Positions 25,865 through 34,238 of a stretch of 64,000 nucleotides of DNA are shown in pieces. This DNA is from Lysinibacillus sphaericus OT4b.31 (GTDB taxonomy: Bacteria; Bacillota; Bacilli; Bacillales_A; Planococcaceae). How positions within the stretch are numbered: position 1 is the first letter of the stretch; each line of letters starts with the position of its first letter. The DNA lies in contig NZ_KB933407.1 in NCBI RefSeq assembly GCF_000392615.1, forward strand, positions 20,866 to 84,865, read 5' to 3'. The notes under the pieces are model-generated. The model was not told where the DNA came from. It saw nothing but the letters and a program-made list of their open reading frames with translations, and made no database searches. Both the position numbers and the translations under genes were made by a program.

Positions 25865-26522
25865 AGAAGAAGTATTAACGGAGCTACAGGAAATTAAGCT
25901 TTCAGCTGAAAAAAAGCAAGCAATCGTTCAAAAAATGCGTGGGAAAAGCAAGCCGAGAAGTAGTAGTCAGTGGCAGTATCGAATCGTACTTGCAACTTTC
26001 ACTGTGTTTGTCCTTACTTTTACATACATCTTATCACTGAGTAAAGATGATCGTACGGCTGGTAGTCAACAGGCGGCAACTTTACAGCAAGAATCGGATA
26101 CGTGGAGTTTTTGGACATTTTTTGACTATGATGTAGTGCGAGGAATACTACTCTTTATTCTGTTCATAGGTGTCACATTTCTGGTAAAACGCTTGTTGCT
26201 AAAAAAGGGCTATGGTTTACCGGTGTGTATCGAGTGTGCAGAAACGTGGACACACAAACAAGCGCGAAAATTTTATCGTAAAAATGGGCAAATAGAGTGT
26301 CCGTACTGCGGGAAAAAGCAATATCGGACGAAAAAATCTGTCCAATTAGCCGGAATACTCAATATTCCGATTCCTATGATGGTGTTCATGAATCATTTTT
26401 TTGATAACTTTTTTCTTGGAATTGGCTTTTTTTTCGCAGGTGTCTTTATTTATTATTATCAATTAGCACCTTATATCTTTGATCTACAAGAAGATGATCC
26501 TATGAATGAGCCTCTTTGGTAA
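25851..26522 (+). CDS. putative anti-sigma factor with C-terminal CxxC-CxxC zinc ribbon
   Basis: 223 aa from ATG 25851 (GGGAGGTG upstream). An N-terminal ~45-residue helical segment (FKEEVLTELQEIKLSAEKKQAIVQKM) is followed by one span, a ~30-residue outside loop, a second span, then a cytosolic zinc-ribbon region CIEC...CPYCGKKQ and two terminal spans. The ribbon plus paired spans is the same module as the stand-alone protein at 56177 (TIGR04104-like cxxc_20_cxxc). The fusion of an anti-sigma-like N-terminus to it is unusual. By position it should bind and inhibit the ECF sigma factor. Confidence 0.7.
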   Translation: MNQFKEEVLTELQEIKLSAEKKQAIVQKMRGKSKPRSSSQWQYRIVLATFTVFVLTFTYILSLSKDDRTAGSQQAATLQQESDTWSFWTFFDYDVVRGILLFILFIGVTFLVKRLLLKKGYGLPVCIECAETWTHKQARKFYRKNGQIECPYCGKKQYRTKKSVQLAGILNIPIPMMVFMNHFFDNFFLGIGFFFAGVFIYYYQLAPYIFDLQEDDPMNEPLW

Positions 26523-26543
26523 GAAAGTTTGATGAAGGGAATG

Positions 26544-26578
26544 AAATTGCTAGTTCACTATAGCAATTTCTTTTTTTA
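26544..26578 (+). terminator. rho-independent terminator
   Basis: GAAATTGCTA pairs with TAGCAATTTC, followed by T7. It ends the sigma/anti-sigma operon. Confidence 0.88.
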
Positions 26579-26626
26579 TGGCAATTTTTCAAAATTGATT
26601 GACATCAGTTTTCATTTGCTATATCT

Positions 26627-26662
26627 TTGTGTTAACTTATTTTGTTATTTAGTTAACGCACA
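26627..26662. promoter_or_regulatory. BirA operator (biotin repressor box)
   Basis: Two GTTAAC half-sites (26631-26636 and 26652-26657) are separated by 15 bp inside a longer dyad (TTGTGTTAAC...GTTAACGCACAA). This is the classic BirA box of Gram-positive biotin genes, placed just upstream of bioY. Confidence 0.88.
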
Positions 26663-26679
26663 AAGGGAGGCAATTTAGT

Positions 26680-27231
26680 TTGAAGAAGAGTCATACATAT
26701 AATTATGTGTTAGCGGCATTTGGTGCAGCGATTATAGCAGTACTGGCGCAAGTTACGATTCCGCTACCACTTATTCCAATTACAGGGCAAACATTAGCAG
26801 TCGGTTTAATCGTCACAATTTTGGGCACGAAGCTTGGTACAATATCGGTATTGTTATATATCTTACTAGGAGCTGCCGGTATGCCAGTCTTTAGTGGCAT
26901 GTCAGGAGGTTTTGCTATTTTAGTAGGACCAACAGGTGGATATATAGTAGGCTTCCTCGTAACAGCAATTATCATGGGGTTATACTTAGATAAATTCGGC
27001 ATTACGATGGTACATGCCATCATTGCTAATATTATTGGGATGGCTGTGACATTAACATTCGGTACAGTTTGGTTAAAAATTTTAGCGGATTTATCATGGA
27101 CAGCAGCATTTATGGGCGGTGTCGCACCGTTTATCGTTGTAGGTGTTTTGAAAGCGGTAATAGCTGCATGGCTTGGTGTCGTTGTACGTAAACGCTTAGA
27201 AAGAGCGCATTTAATCGAAGCAATAGCATAG
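26680..27231 (+). CDS. bioY: biotin transporter BioY
   Basis: 183 aa, six spans; the ECF-transporter S component for biotin. Family motifs: VTIPLPLIPITGQTLAVGL and GPTGGYIVGFL. The start is TTG 26680 with AAAGGGAGG upstream. The BirA box at 26627 shows repression by biotin. Energising ECF ATPases are not in the window. Only 13 bp separate it from the amidohydrolase gene, so they may be cotranscribed. Confidence 0.95.
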   Translation: MKKSHTYNYVLAAFGAAIIAVLAQVTIPLPLIPITGQTLAVGLIVTILGTKLGTISVLLYILLGAAGMPVFSGMSGGFAILVGPTGGYIVGFLVTAIIMGLYLDKFGITMVHAIIANIIGMAVTLTFGTVWLKILADLSWTAAFMGGVAPFIVVGVLKAVIAAWLGVVVRKRLERAHLIEAIA

Positions 27232-27244
27232 GAGGAGAATGGTT

Positions 27245-28828
27245 TTGGCAACGTTATGGACAGGTGGCGCGATTTACACGATGGCAAAGGTTGGCGAAAC
27301 GGTTGAAGCTGTGCTTGAACAAGATGGAAAAATAGTGGCAACAGGCTCAGTAGACAGCTTGTTGCCACAAGCTGCTTCTATCCAACAATTACATGGCTGC
27401 GTGATGTACCCAGGATTTGTCGATAGTCATTTACATATCATTGGCTATGGTGAAAAATTGAAGCATATTGATGTATCCAAGGTGAAAAGTAAGGACGAGC
27501 TACTTGCCATACTTCGTGAACAGATGGAGAAGGCGACGCCAGAACAATGGGTTATTGCTATTGGGCTCAATGAAACACAATTTATCGTACCAGTTTTTCC
27601 AACATTAGCGGAACTTGATGCACTGGGTGAGGCCCATTTGATTATAAAACGTAGCTGTCATCATTTGATAGTAGTTAATTCCAAGGCACTTGCTTTTGCC
27701 GGGATTACCAACGATACACCATCACCTGAGGGCGGCATTATTGACAAAGAGAATGGACAAGTGACAGGTGTCTTAAAGGATGCTGCACTATATATGATTG
27801 TCAATCATATGCCACATATTACGCCTGCATATATTGAGGATGCGCTTGAAAAAGCCGTGAACTCCCTACAATCATATGGTCTTGTTGGGGGGCATTCCGA
27901 AGATTTAAGTTACTACGGTTCCCCAAGTCAGCCAATAGCTGCTTTTCGAAAAATCGTGGAGGCGCGACAATCATTTAAAGTGCACTTACTGCAACACCAC
28001 ACTGTTTTTGAGGAAGTTGTTCAACTGCATGAAGCATCAACAGTATTTGTCGAGTTTGGTGCCATGAAAATCTTCATCGATGGCGCATTTGGTGGACGAA
28101 CGGCGGCTCTGCGTAAACCATATAGTGATGAGCCTAACAATAGAGGGATGCTGGTGCATACAACAGAGCAGTTAGAGGCGTATGTGCAACTCGCTAGAAG
28201 ATATGGGCAAACGGTCGCTGTGCACGCGATTGGTGATTTAGCGATTATAACAATTTTAGAGGTGTTTGCGAAATATCCACCTCGAGAAGGACAATTAGAC
28301 CGCGTCATTCATTGTAGCTTGGTTGATAAGGACATCTTGGAAAAGCTTGCGGCGTTACCTGTAGCAGTCGATATGCAACCACAATTTGTTCAAGGTGAAT
28401 ATGAAGCGGAGCTCGTAAGGTTAGGGAAGCAGCGGACAGAAGGCTTACATCCATTGAAATCGCTCCTGGATCAAGGGCTTATTGTAGCAGGAGGTAGTGA
28501 TGCACCGATTGAAGAGCCCAACCCATTACACGGAATTTACGCAGCTGTGACAAGACGGAATTTTGGCGAATTGCATGATGGTTATGGTTCGAAGGAAAAA
28601 ATTTCACGCTTTGAAGCTGTACGTTTGTATACAGTAGGGGCCGCAGAAATTATCGGACAGCACCATGTTCGAGGGAAGATAGAAGCGGGCTATGCTGCGG
28701 ATTTCACTGTATTTGAACAAGATATTTTTACGGTAGACATCGAAAACATGCCACATATAGACGTCGCTTATACGGTTATTAATGGACAAATAGTTTATGC
28801 AAAAACAAAAAAACGCTGTGAAGAGTAA
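27245..28828 (+). CDS. YtcJ-like amidohydrolase
   Basis: 527 aa from TTG 27245; ATG 27239 lies too close (about 1-3 bases) to GGAGGAG at 27231-27237, while TTG has normal spacing. The metal site appears as DSHLH near residue 62 and later HAIGD and GGSDAPIEEPNPL, and the end is the composite beta-strand domain GYAADFTVFEQDI. YtcJ/NfdA relatives hydrolyse N-substituted formamides or similar amides. Adjacent to bioY, but no biotin link is known. Confidence 0.88.
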   Translation: MATLWTGGAIYTMAKVGETVEAVLEQDGKIVATGSVDSLLPQAASIQQLHGCVMYPGFVDSHLHIIGYGEKLKHIDVSKVKSKDELLAILREQMEKATPEQWVIAIGLNETQFIVPVFPTLAELDALGEAHLIIKRSCHHLIVVNSKALAFAGITNDTPSPEGGIIDKENGQVTGVLKDAALYMIVNHMPHITPAYIEDALEKAVNSLQSYGLVGGHSEDLSYYGSPSQPIAAFRKIVEARQSFKVHLLQHHTVFEEVVQLHEASTVFVEFGAMKIFIDGAFGGRTAALRKPYSDEPNNRGMLVHTTEQLEAYVQLARRYGQTVAVHAIGDLAIITILEVFAKYPPREGQLDRVIHCSLVDKDILEKLAALPVAVDMQPQFVQGEYEAELVRLGKQRTEGLHPLKSLLDQGLIVAGGSDAPIEEPNPLHGIYAAVTRRNFGELHDGYGSKEKISRFEAVRLYTVGAAEIIGQHHVRGKIEAGYAADFTVFEQDIFTVDIENMPHIDVAYTVINGQIVYAKTKKRCEE

Positions 28829-28848
28829 TCTTCACGGCGATTTTTTTG
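28813..28848 (+). terminator. rho-independent terminator overlapping the stop codon
   Basis: CGCTGTGAAGA pairs with TCTTCACGGCG around GTAA, followed by T7. The left arm contains the last codons of the amidohydrolase gene. Confidence 0.85.
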
Positions 28849-28885
28849 TCTTAACGAGACCAGTACTATAACAATAGTCAGCTGG

Positions 28886-29125
28886 CTAGCTATTTTGATT
28901 TGCATGATGATTTTCGGACAACTCTTTTACTTGTAGTTCCAAGCTATTAACACGCGAAGTGAGAGCATCAACTTGTCGGAGAAGTGTGTCTTCAGGTGGC
29001 GAGGAAGCCACTGAAGACAAAGGCTTTAATTTTTTTATCATTTTGATCATAACGTAAAAAATGACTACGAAAACAAGTAGTATCATGATTGTACTTATAA
29101 TGTCGCCAATGTAAAAGTTTTTCAT
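28886..29125 (-). CDS. small membrane protein with coiled-coil tail (79 aa)
   Basis: One N-terminal span (IISTIMILLVFVVIFYVMI) is followed by a basic patch, a Ser/Pro linker and a heptad coiled coil (LLRQVDALTSRVNSLELQVKEL). GGAGGT precedes the ATG. The layout resembles the DUF4083 type, but I cannot assign it firmly. Probably a membrane-tethered dimer. Confidence 0.7.
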   Translation of the reverse strand: MKNFYIGDIISTIMILLVFVVIFYVMIKMIKKLKPLSSVASSPPEDTLLRQVDALTSRVNSLELQVKELSENHHANQNS

Positions 29126-29392
29126 ATGTATACCTCCATTTATAAGTTTCCATAACTATTTACCGAATCAGTTGGTAAAAAGTTTCAAAAAATTTAGCTG
29201 GCAGTGTTAAATACATAAATCTAAAGATGTATAAGGACATACTATAATGGACAAAATCTTTTTCGGATATGGATTTTTACCTTGGAAGTAATTGAACGTA
29301 TATTTCAATTCATACCTTATAGAAAAGTAATAAAAAAGTGTAGTAAATGATTTATTGGGGAAATAAGTTCGTATGCCACTGGGGGTGAGTGA

Positions 29393-31168
29393 ATGCACAA
29401 AGCAGGTCAAATTATGCGACTAGCCATGTACAATATTTATACGTACCGCGTTCATTATATACAGGTTTTTGCACTGATTCGGTTATTTCAGTTTTTAATG
29501 GTTGTACCCATCACAACGGTTGGTTTTAAGCTGATGTTGCGCGTAACTGGCTACACCCATATTACCGAGGAAAATATCCACAGCTTTCTAGCGCATCCCT
29601 TCGTCATTGGTATGCTCCTTATTTGGGTAATGATTGTATTACTATTTATTTATTATGAGATGGGTTTTTTATTTTTAATGGCTTTTTATCAACAGCGTGG
29701 TATTCGTTATCGATTTCTAGCAATTTGGCAGCAGTTAAATCGTAAAGTCGTCTATTTTTATAGTATTCAGGTAATATATTTGGTTGTCTATATTGCCTTG
29801 TTATTACCTCTAGCTTCATTTATGCTACCTCTGACGTTAACCCAAGCCATTTCCATTCCGCATTTTATTACAGATGAATTAATGCTTAGTCGGTCAGGAA
29901 AGTTACTTTATGCTGCTGTAGCAAGTGTATTAGTCATTGTTGGCGTACGTAGCATCCTGACATTGCCGATTTTTACGATTCAACCAAGGATTTCAATTCG
30001 CCAATCGCTTGTACAAAGTTGGCGCTTTTCAAGAAGAGGTTTGTTTGAATTACTCGTATTATTGGCCATGATTTTAACAGGTCACTTGCTGATGTTATTA
30101 GGTATTACCGTGGTGAGCACAATACCATTATTTATCTTAGAACGTGTGATGCCGAGTGCAGCTCTTTTAACTGCTGGTATGACCCTTGCATTTTTGGAAA
30201 TTGCCTTTGTGGTGTTGTTTAGTTTGTTACAGGCAATGTTTTCACAGGTAATGGTGGCAATTACCTACAATACGCTTCTCTTAACGAAATCAAAAATTTC
30301 ACCGAAGTTTTTAAAAAAGCGTTACAAACGATTATCGATACTCGCTTGCACCGTATTTATCGTATTGAGCGTAATCAATGTAAATTCGTTGGAGAAAAGT
30401 GTTTATGCGCCTGATACGAAAATCATCGCACACCGAGGATACACGGCAGAGGCTGTGGAAAATACGATTGGTGGGCTTGTTAGTGCCGCCGCTGCAGGTG
30501 CTGACTTGGTAGAAATAGATATTCAGCAAACCGTAGACGGAGATTTTGTTGTGTATCATGACCGGACATTAAGGAGACTAGCTGGGAAAAATGGGGTAGT
30601 AACGAACATGACCCTAAGTGAATTAAAGACCATTACAGTCCACTCGAATGGTTATAGCGATAAAATATCATCACTAGATGATTTTATTGAGATGGCGAAA
30701 GCGCTTGATGTCGCATTACTCATTGAGTTAAAAGTGCAGGGGAACGAAAGAGAAGATTTATTGCCACGCTTACTAGAAAAATTAACAACACATCAGGTAT
30801 TGGATACGTATTATGTCCAATCAGCGAATTCCCAATTGATGACACAGCTAAAGAAATTAGCGCCTAACTTACGTGTTGGTATTGTCTATGCGCTCACTGT
30901 TGGGTCCATGAGTGATACGACAGTAGATTTTATAGCATTAGAAGCATCTTGGGTTTCAGATAACTTAATTGCAGAATTACAGCAAGCGGATATGGATTTA
31001 TTTGTTTGGACTTTAAACAAAGATCGCTCTCTACAAGAGTTTATTGGAAAAAATGTTGCGGGCGTTATTACGGATCATCCTGATATAGCTTTGGATATAA
31101 GGACGAAGCAAAGTGAACATCAGTACTTTTTACAACGCGTATTACATCGACTTCAATTTATTTTTTAG
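29393..31168 (+). CDS. membrane-anchored glycerophosphodiester phosphodiesterase
   Basis: 591 aa. Residues 1-~335 contain about seven spans of the GDPD-associated membrane domain. Residues ~342-575 are the GDPD TIM barrel: IAHRGYTAEAVENT (catalytic His/Arg and Glu), LVEIDIQQTVDGDFVVYHD and LLIELKVQG. It would hydrolyse glycerophosphodiesters or lipoteichoic-acid-type polymers to glycerol-3-phosphate, on the outer membrane face if the barrel is extracellular. ATG 29393 with GGGGGTGAG upstream. Monocistronic. Confidence 0.92.
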   Translation: MHKAGQIMRLAMYNIYTYRVHYIQVFALIRLFQFLMVVPITTVGFKLMLRVTGYTHITEENIHSFLAHPFVIGMLLIWVMIVLLFIYYEMGFLFLMAFYQQRGIRYRFLAIWQQLNRKVVYFYSIQVIYLVVYIALLLPLASFMLPLTLTQAISIPHFITDELMLSRSGKLLYAAVASVLVIVGVRSILTLPIFTIQPRISIRQSLVQSWRFSRRGLFELLVLLAMILTGHLLMLLGITVVSTIPLFILERVMPSAALLTAGMTLAFLEIAFVVLFSLLQAMFSQVMVAITYNTLLLTKSKISPKFLKKRYKRLSILACTVFIVLSVINVNSLEKSVYAPDTKIIAHRGYTAEAVENTIGGLVSAAAAGADLVEIDIQQTVDGDFVVYHDRTLRRLAGKNGVVTNMTLSELKTITVHSNGYSDKISSLDDFIEMAKALDVALLIELKVQGNEREDLLPRLLEKLTTHQVLDTYYVQSANSQLMTQLKKLAPNLRVGIVYALTVGSMSDTTVDFIALEASWVSDNLIAELQQADMDLFVWTLNKDRSLQEFIGKNVAGVITDHPDIALDIRTKQSEHQYFLQRVLHRLQFIF

Positions 31169-31405
31169 CGTCATTTTAGAGAGGGAGACAGGCACTAAGA
31201 GAACCAGTGAAGGGGGCTTATACGGATTCCCCTTCTTGAGTGGAATAGAAATCAAAGTATACCAGCTATCTAAAATGCCTTCTTATTATTTTTAGGAAAA
31301 AATAATAATTCCTGAAAACGGTCATAATATTACCAATATGTTGTAACCTTTTCCTCTTTACTACGACTACTCCTATGAATTCGTGAAATAAAGGAGATGT
31401 TTTTT

Positions 31406-32353
31406 ATGAAAATGACAAAAGTCGTACCATTCGCAATGTCGGCATTATTAATCGGTGGAGCTGTAATAGCACCAACTGCATCAGCAAACGGAGGAGAGGC
31501 AGTTGTGACCAACGCACAAAATGACGAAGCACAAAATCCTCAAGTGCAGCCAATCTTTATTAAAGTAGCAGGCACAGTTGAGAATGTCGAAGTACGTGAC
31601 AATGCTACATATTATACGGTTAAAGAAGGCGAAAACATTAATGTCTTTGTAATGAATGAGGACACACTTGTTTTCGATAATACAGGCAAAGAAGTGAAGC
31701 TTCAAAAGGGTGACAAAGTAACGGCTTACACGTATGCAAACAAACCGATGCTGATGATTTACCCGCCACAATATAATCCAGAAGTACTTATTGTGGAAAC
31801 AGAGGAAATGGGCAGTGTAACAGTTGACTTTTTCAACAAAGATTTAGTGAACGCAGATAACACGCTAAAATTAAATGTCGGCAAAGAAACGGCCGTACAA
31901 AGTTTATCTGGCAAAGATGTGACAGTTGAAGATTTAGCAGAACAACATTTACTTGTGTTCTATACAATTACAACAATGAGTATTCCGGCACAAACGCCAC
32001 CATCAAAAGTAATAGTATTAGACACTATCGTTGAAGAACCGGGAGAAGTGGACCCAGGAGAAGTAGATCCATCAGAAACGGCTGTAGATGAAATTATTAA
32101 AACGGATTTCTATGAAGTAGATGGTACGACAATGGTTCCTTTACGATTAATTGCTGAAGAACTTGGCTTTACAGTAGAATCAACAGGAAAAGGTGCAATC
32201 GTATCAAAAGGTGCATTATCTTATACGATAACACGCGGTCAAAAAGAATATGGCTACAATAAAGCACTTCGTCACTTCGAAGTGGCACCAGCTTTACTTG
32301 AACCAACAAAAACATATGTACCTGTAGAATTTGTTGAAGAATTAATGAAATAA
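31406..32353 (+). CDS. secreted stalk-domain (copper amine oxidase N-like) protein
   Basis: 315 aa from ATG 31406 (AAAGGAGATG upstream; ATG 31397 also in frame). Sec signal peptide cleaved near APTASA-NGG. Middle residues ~45-210 are beta-rich (KVAGTVENVEVRDNATYYTV, KVTAYTYANKPML), followed by a Pro/Glu/Val hinge (EEPGEVDPGEVDPSE) and a C-terminal copper-amine-oxidase-N/stalk domain (FYEVDGTTMVPLRLIAEELGF). Such proteins are secreted or wall-associated. Function unknown. Confidence 0.82.
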   Translation: MKMTKVVPFAMSALLIGGAVIAPTASANGGEAVVTNAQNDEAQNPQVQPIFIKVAGTVENVEVRDNATYYTVKEGENINVFVMNEDTLVFDNTGKEVKLQKGDKVTAYTYANKPMLMIYPPQYNPEVLIVETEEMGSVTVDFFNKDLVNADNTLKLNVGKETAVQSLSGKDVTVEDLAEQHLLVFYTITTMSIPAQTPPSKVIVLDTIVEEPGEVDPGEVDPSETAVDEIIKTDFYEVDGTTMVPLRLIAEELGFTVESTGKGAIVSKGALSYTITRGQKEYGYNKALRHFEVAPALLEPTKTYVPVEFVEELMK

Positions 32354-32363
32354 ATACCCAAAT

Positions 32364-32396
32364 ACCCGCCATGCATTGTGCAACGGCGGGTTATAT
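32364..32396 (+). terminator. probable terminator
   Basis: ACCCGCC pairs with GGCGGGT, followed by a weak TTATATT tail, 10 bp after the stalk-protein stop. Confidence 0.55.
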
Positions 32397-32403
32397 TGAC
32401 GAC

Positions 32404-32441
32404 AAAAGGTATTCGGTATAATCACATTCCGAATACCTTTT
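32404..32441. terminator. 13-bp perfect inverted repeat
   Basis: AAAAGGTATTCGG and CCGAATACCTTTT form a 13-bp stem with a 12-base loop. Placed just after the preceding hairpin, it may be a second, bidirectional terminator or an operator. Confidence 0.55.
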
Positions 32442-32564
32442 GACATTTTTATCAGAGAAGCGGTTTATCAAACACTGGCATCTATCCACTCAACCGAACA
32501 GCAACTATTGCCATCTACTATCGGGCTTTCTACGATTTTAGATGGTTATGTACATGGGATTCCC

Positions 32565-32890
32565 GAACTGACGGATAGAACAACCAAAATGACGGATAGA
32601 ACAACCAAAGTGACGGATAGAACGTTCGAACTGACGGAAAGACCCACCGAACTGACGGATAGAACGCTTGAACTGACGGAAAGAACCTCCGAACTGACGG
32701 AAAGAACCTCCGAACTGACGGAAAGAACGCTTGAACTGACGGAAAGCCCCTCCGAACTGACGGATAGAACGTTCGGACTGACGGATAGAACAACCAAAGT
32801 GACGGAAAGAACCTCCGAACTGACGGATAGAACCCCCGAACTGACGGATAGAACCCCCGAACTGACGGATAGAACAACCCAAGTGACGAA
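32565..32890 (+). repeat. 21-bp tandem repeat array B (~15 units)
   Basis: About 15 units of 21 bp: core (C/G)TGACGGATAGAA alternating with CNNCCGAA-like halves. Units with AACCAAAG halves cluster at both ends. The plus frame reads T-D-R-T-x-E-L repeats from 32508 to 32966 without a ribosome site, so coding is unlikely. Same core, period and orientation as array A, but a different variable half. Confidence 0.9.
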
Positions 32891-32996
32891 TCTAAAGGTA
32901 GCGGTGTTTTTTATGAGGCCTGTCATTTACTTTTCAGGAAGATTGATTTCATATACAATAAAATGACACAAAGCCAAAATATTGAAGGAGGAATTT

Positions 32997-33536
32997 ATGA
33001 AACAAGCATTAGTCATTGTAGATATGCAAGAAGTGTTCTTTATAAATAAGAAGTATCAATTATTTGAAGGTGACAAAGTTGTAGTAAATATTAATCACTT
33101 AATTAAATGGGCTAGAGCTAAAGAGATTCAGGTAATTTTTATACAGCATACAGATTTAGAACAGGATGATGAAATGGCATGTGGAAAACCTGGATGGGAA
33201 CTACATCATGGCCTACATAAACAGCAGGAAGACAAAGTTATTGAAAAAACTACTTGGGATGCATTTTATGGAACGGAATTAGCACAATATTTACAGGATT
33301 CTAAGGTTGATCAGCTTATTTTTGTCGGTGCGCAAACGGAATTTTGTTTAGATACTACGATTCGAAGTGCGTATAGCCATGGATACCACCATAATATTTT
33401 AATAGAAGGTGCACATAGCACGATCAATAGTCACTTGTTGGATGCTGAACAAATTGTGGAGCATCATGAGTTAATATGGAATAATCGCTTTGTTACCATT
33501 CAGCCAAGTACAAATTATCAACTAGAAGAGGCATAG
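32997..33536 (+). CDS. isochorismatase-family cysteine hydrolase
   Basis: 179 aa from ATG 32997 (AAGGAGG 5 bases upstream). Catalytic triad elements: Asp in LVIVDMQEVF, Lys in VIEKTTWDAFYG and Cys in GAQTEFCLDTTIRSA. Relatives hydrolyse nicotinamide, N-carbamoyl compounds or isochorismate; the substrate cannot be read here. It lies 17 bp upstream of a GNAT gene and is probably cotranscribed. Confidence 0.9.
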   Translation: MKQALVIVDMQEVFFINKKYQLFEGDKVVVNINHLIKWARAKEIQVIFIQHTDLEQDDEMACGKPGWELHHGLHKQQEDKVIEKTTWDAFYGTELAQYLQDSKVDQLIFVGAQTEFCLDTTIRSAYSHGYHHNILIEGAHSTINSHLLDAEQIVEHHELIWNNRFVTIQPSTNYQLEEA

Positions 33537-33553
33537 CAACGAAAGGAGCCGTC

Positions 33554-34108
33554 ATGCGCATAAACAAGCAAGAATTTTATCAAAACGGACTGCATTATAC
33601 AATCAGGTCTGCCATTGAAACAGATACGCGTGAGTTATCTGCATTAAGGTTACAAATTGATGGGGAGACAGAAAACCTTGACCGAGAAAAAGGGGAGGCC
33701 TTTATCGATCCACAAGGATTTCAACAGTTAATAAAAGCGGATACTGACAATCCTCGAAACTTATTTTTAGTGGCAGTCGCTCATCATCAAATTGTTGGCT
33801 TTTCAAGATGTGAAGGATTTGCGTTAAAACGATTTTCTCATAAAGTTGAATTTGGTGTAGGAGTTTTAAAGGAATTTTGGGGCTATGGCATAGGAAAGAA
33901 CTTCTTACAACAATCCATTGCCTGGGCAGATGCCAATGATATTAAAAAAATGGCATTGCATGTTTTAGAAACGAATGACAAAGCGATTAGGCTCTATGAA
34001 AAGCTAGGCTTTGAAGTAGAAGGCCTATTGAAAAATGATAAAATACTATCTGACGGTAAATACTATAATACGGTTGTGATGGGCAGATGTCATGACTCAT
34101 CTTTGTAG
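33554..34108 (+). CDS. GNAT family N-acetyltransferase
   Basis: 184 aa. GNAT core with the acetyl-CoA loop (VLKEFWGYGIGKNFL) and C-terminal strand (ALHVLETNDKAIRLYEKLGFEVEG), like RimJ/YjaB-type ribosomal or small-molecule acetyltransferases. GAAAGGAG precedes the ATG. Second gene after the isochorismatase. Substrate unknown. Confidence 0.9.
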   Translation: MRINKQEFYQNGLHYTIRSAIETDTRELSALRLQIDGETENLDREKGEAFIDPQGFQQLIKADTDNPRNLFLVAVAHHQIVGFSRCEGFALKRFSHKVEFGVGVLKEFWGYGIGKNFLQQSIAWADANDIKKMALHVLETNDKAIRLYEKLGFEVEGLLKNDKILSDGKYYNTVVMGRCHDSSL

Positions 34109-34125
34109 CACCACAAAGTCAAATT

Positions 34126-34162
34126 AAACCCAGCTATGCGAAGATGCTTAGCTGGGTTTGTT
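34126..34162. terminator. bidirectional terminator, originally shared by GNAT gene and fumC
   Basis: AAACCCAGCTA pairs with TAGCTGGGTTT. It ends the GNAT gene and lies 8 bp from the left att copy. Joining the two att copies would place it directly after the fumC stop on the minus strand, so it is probably the native fumC terminator, now separated by the inserted element. Confidence 0.8.
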
Positions 34163-34170
34163 GCGAATTT

Positions 34171-34189
34171 ATTTTGCGTTTGGATAAAT
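34171..34189 (+). repeat. attachment site core, left copy
   Basis: The 19-bp ATTTTGCGTTTGGATAAAT is identical to 45378-45396. On the minus strand it encodes the fumC C-terminus (IYPNAK) and would be followed here by a TAA stop. Confidence 0.9.
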
Positions 34190-34238
34190 ATTTTAATTCC
34201 TAAAAACGTTGATATATATAGCGTTTGATGGGTTTTTG

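Noticed and set aside
26703..27368. 221-codon minus frame opposite bioY
   Set aside because: Antisense shadow of a clear BioY gene with a BirA box.
32508..32966. 152-codon frame of T-D-R-T repeats across array B
   Set aside because: TTG start without a ribosome site; frame openness is a property of the repeat.
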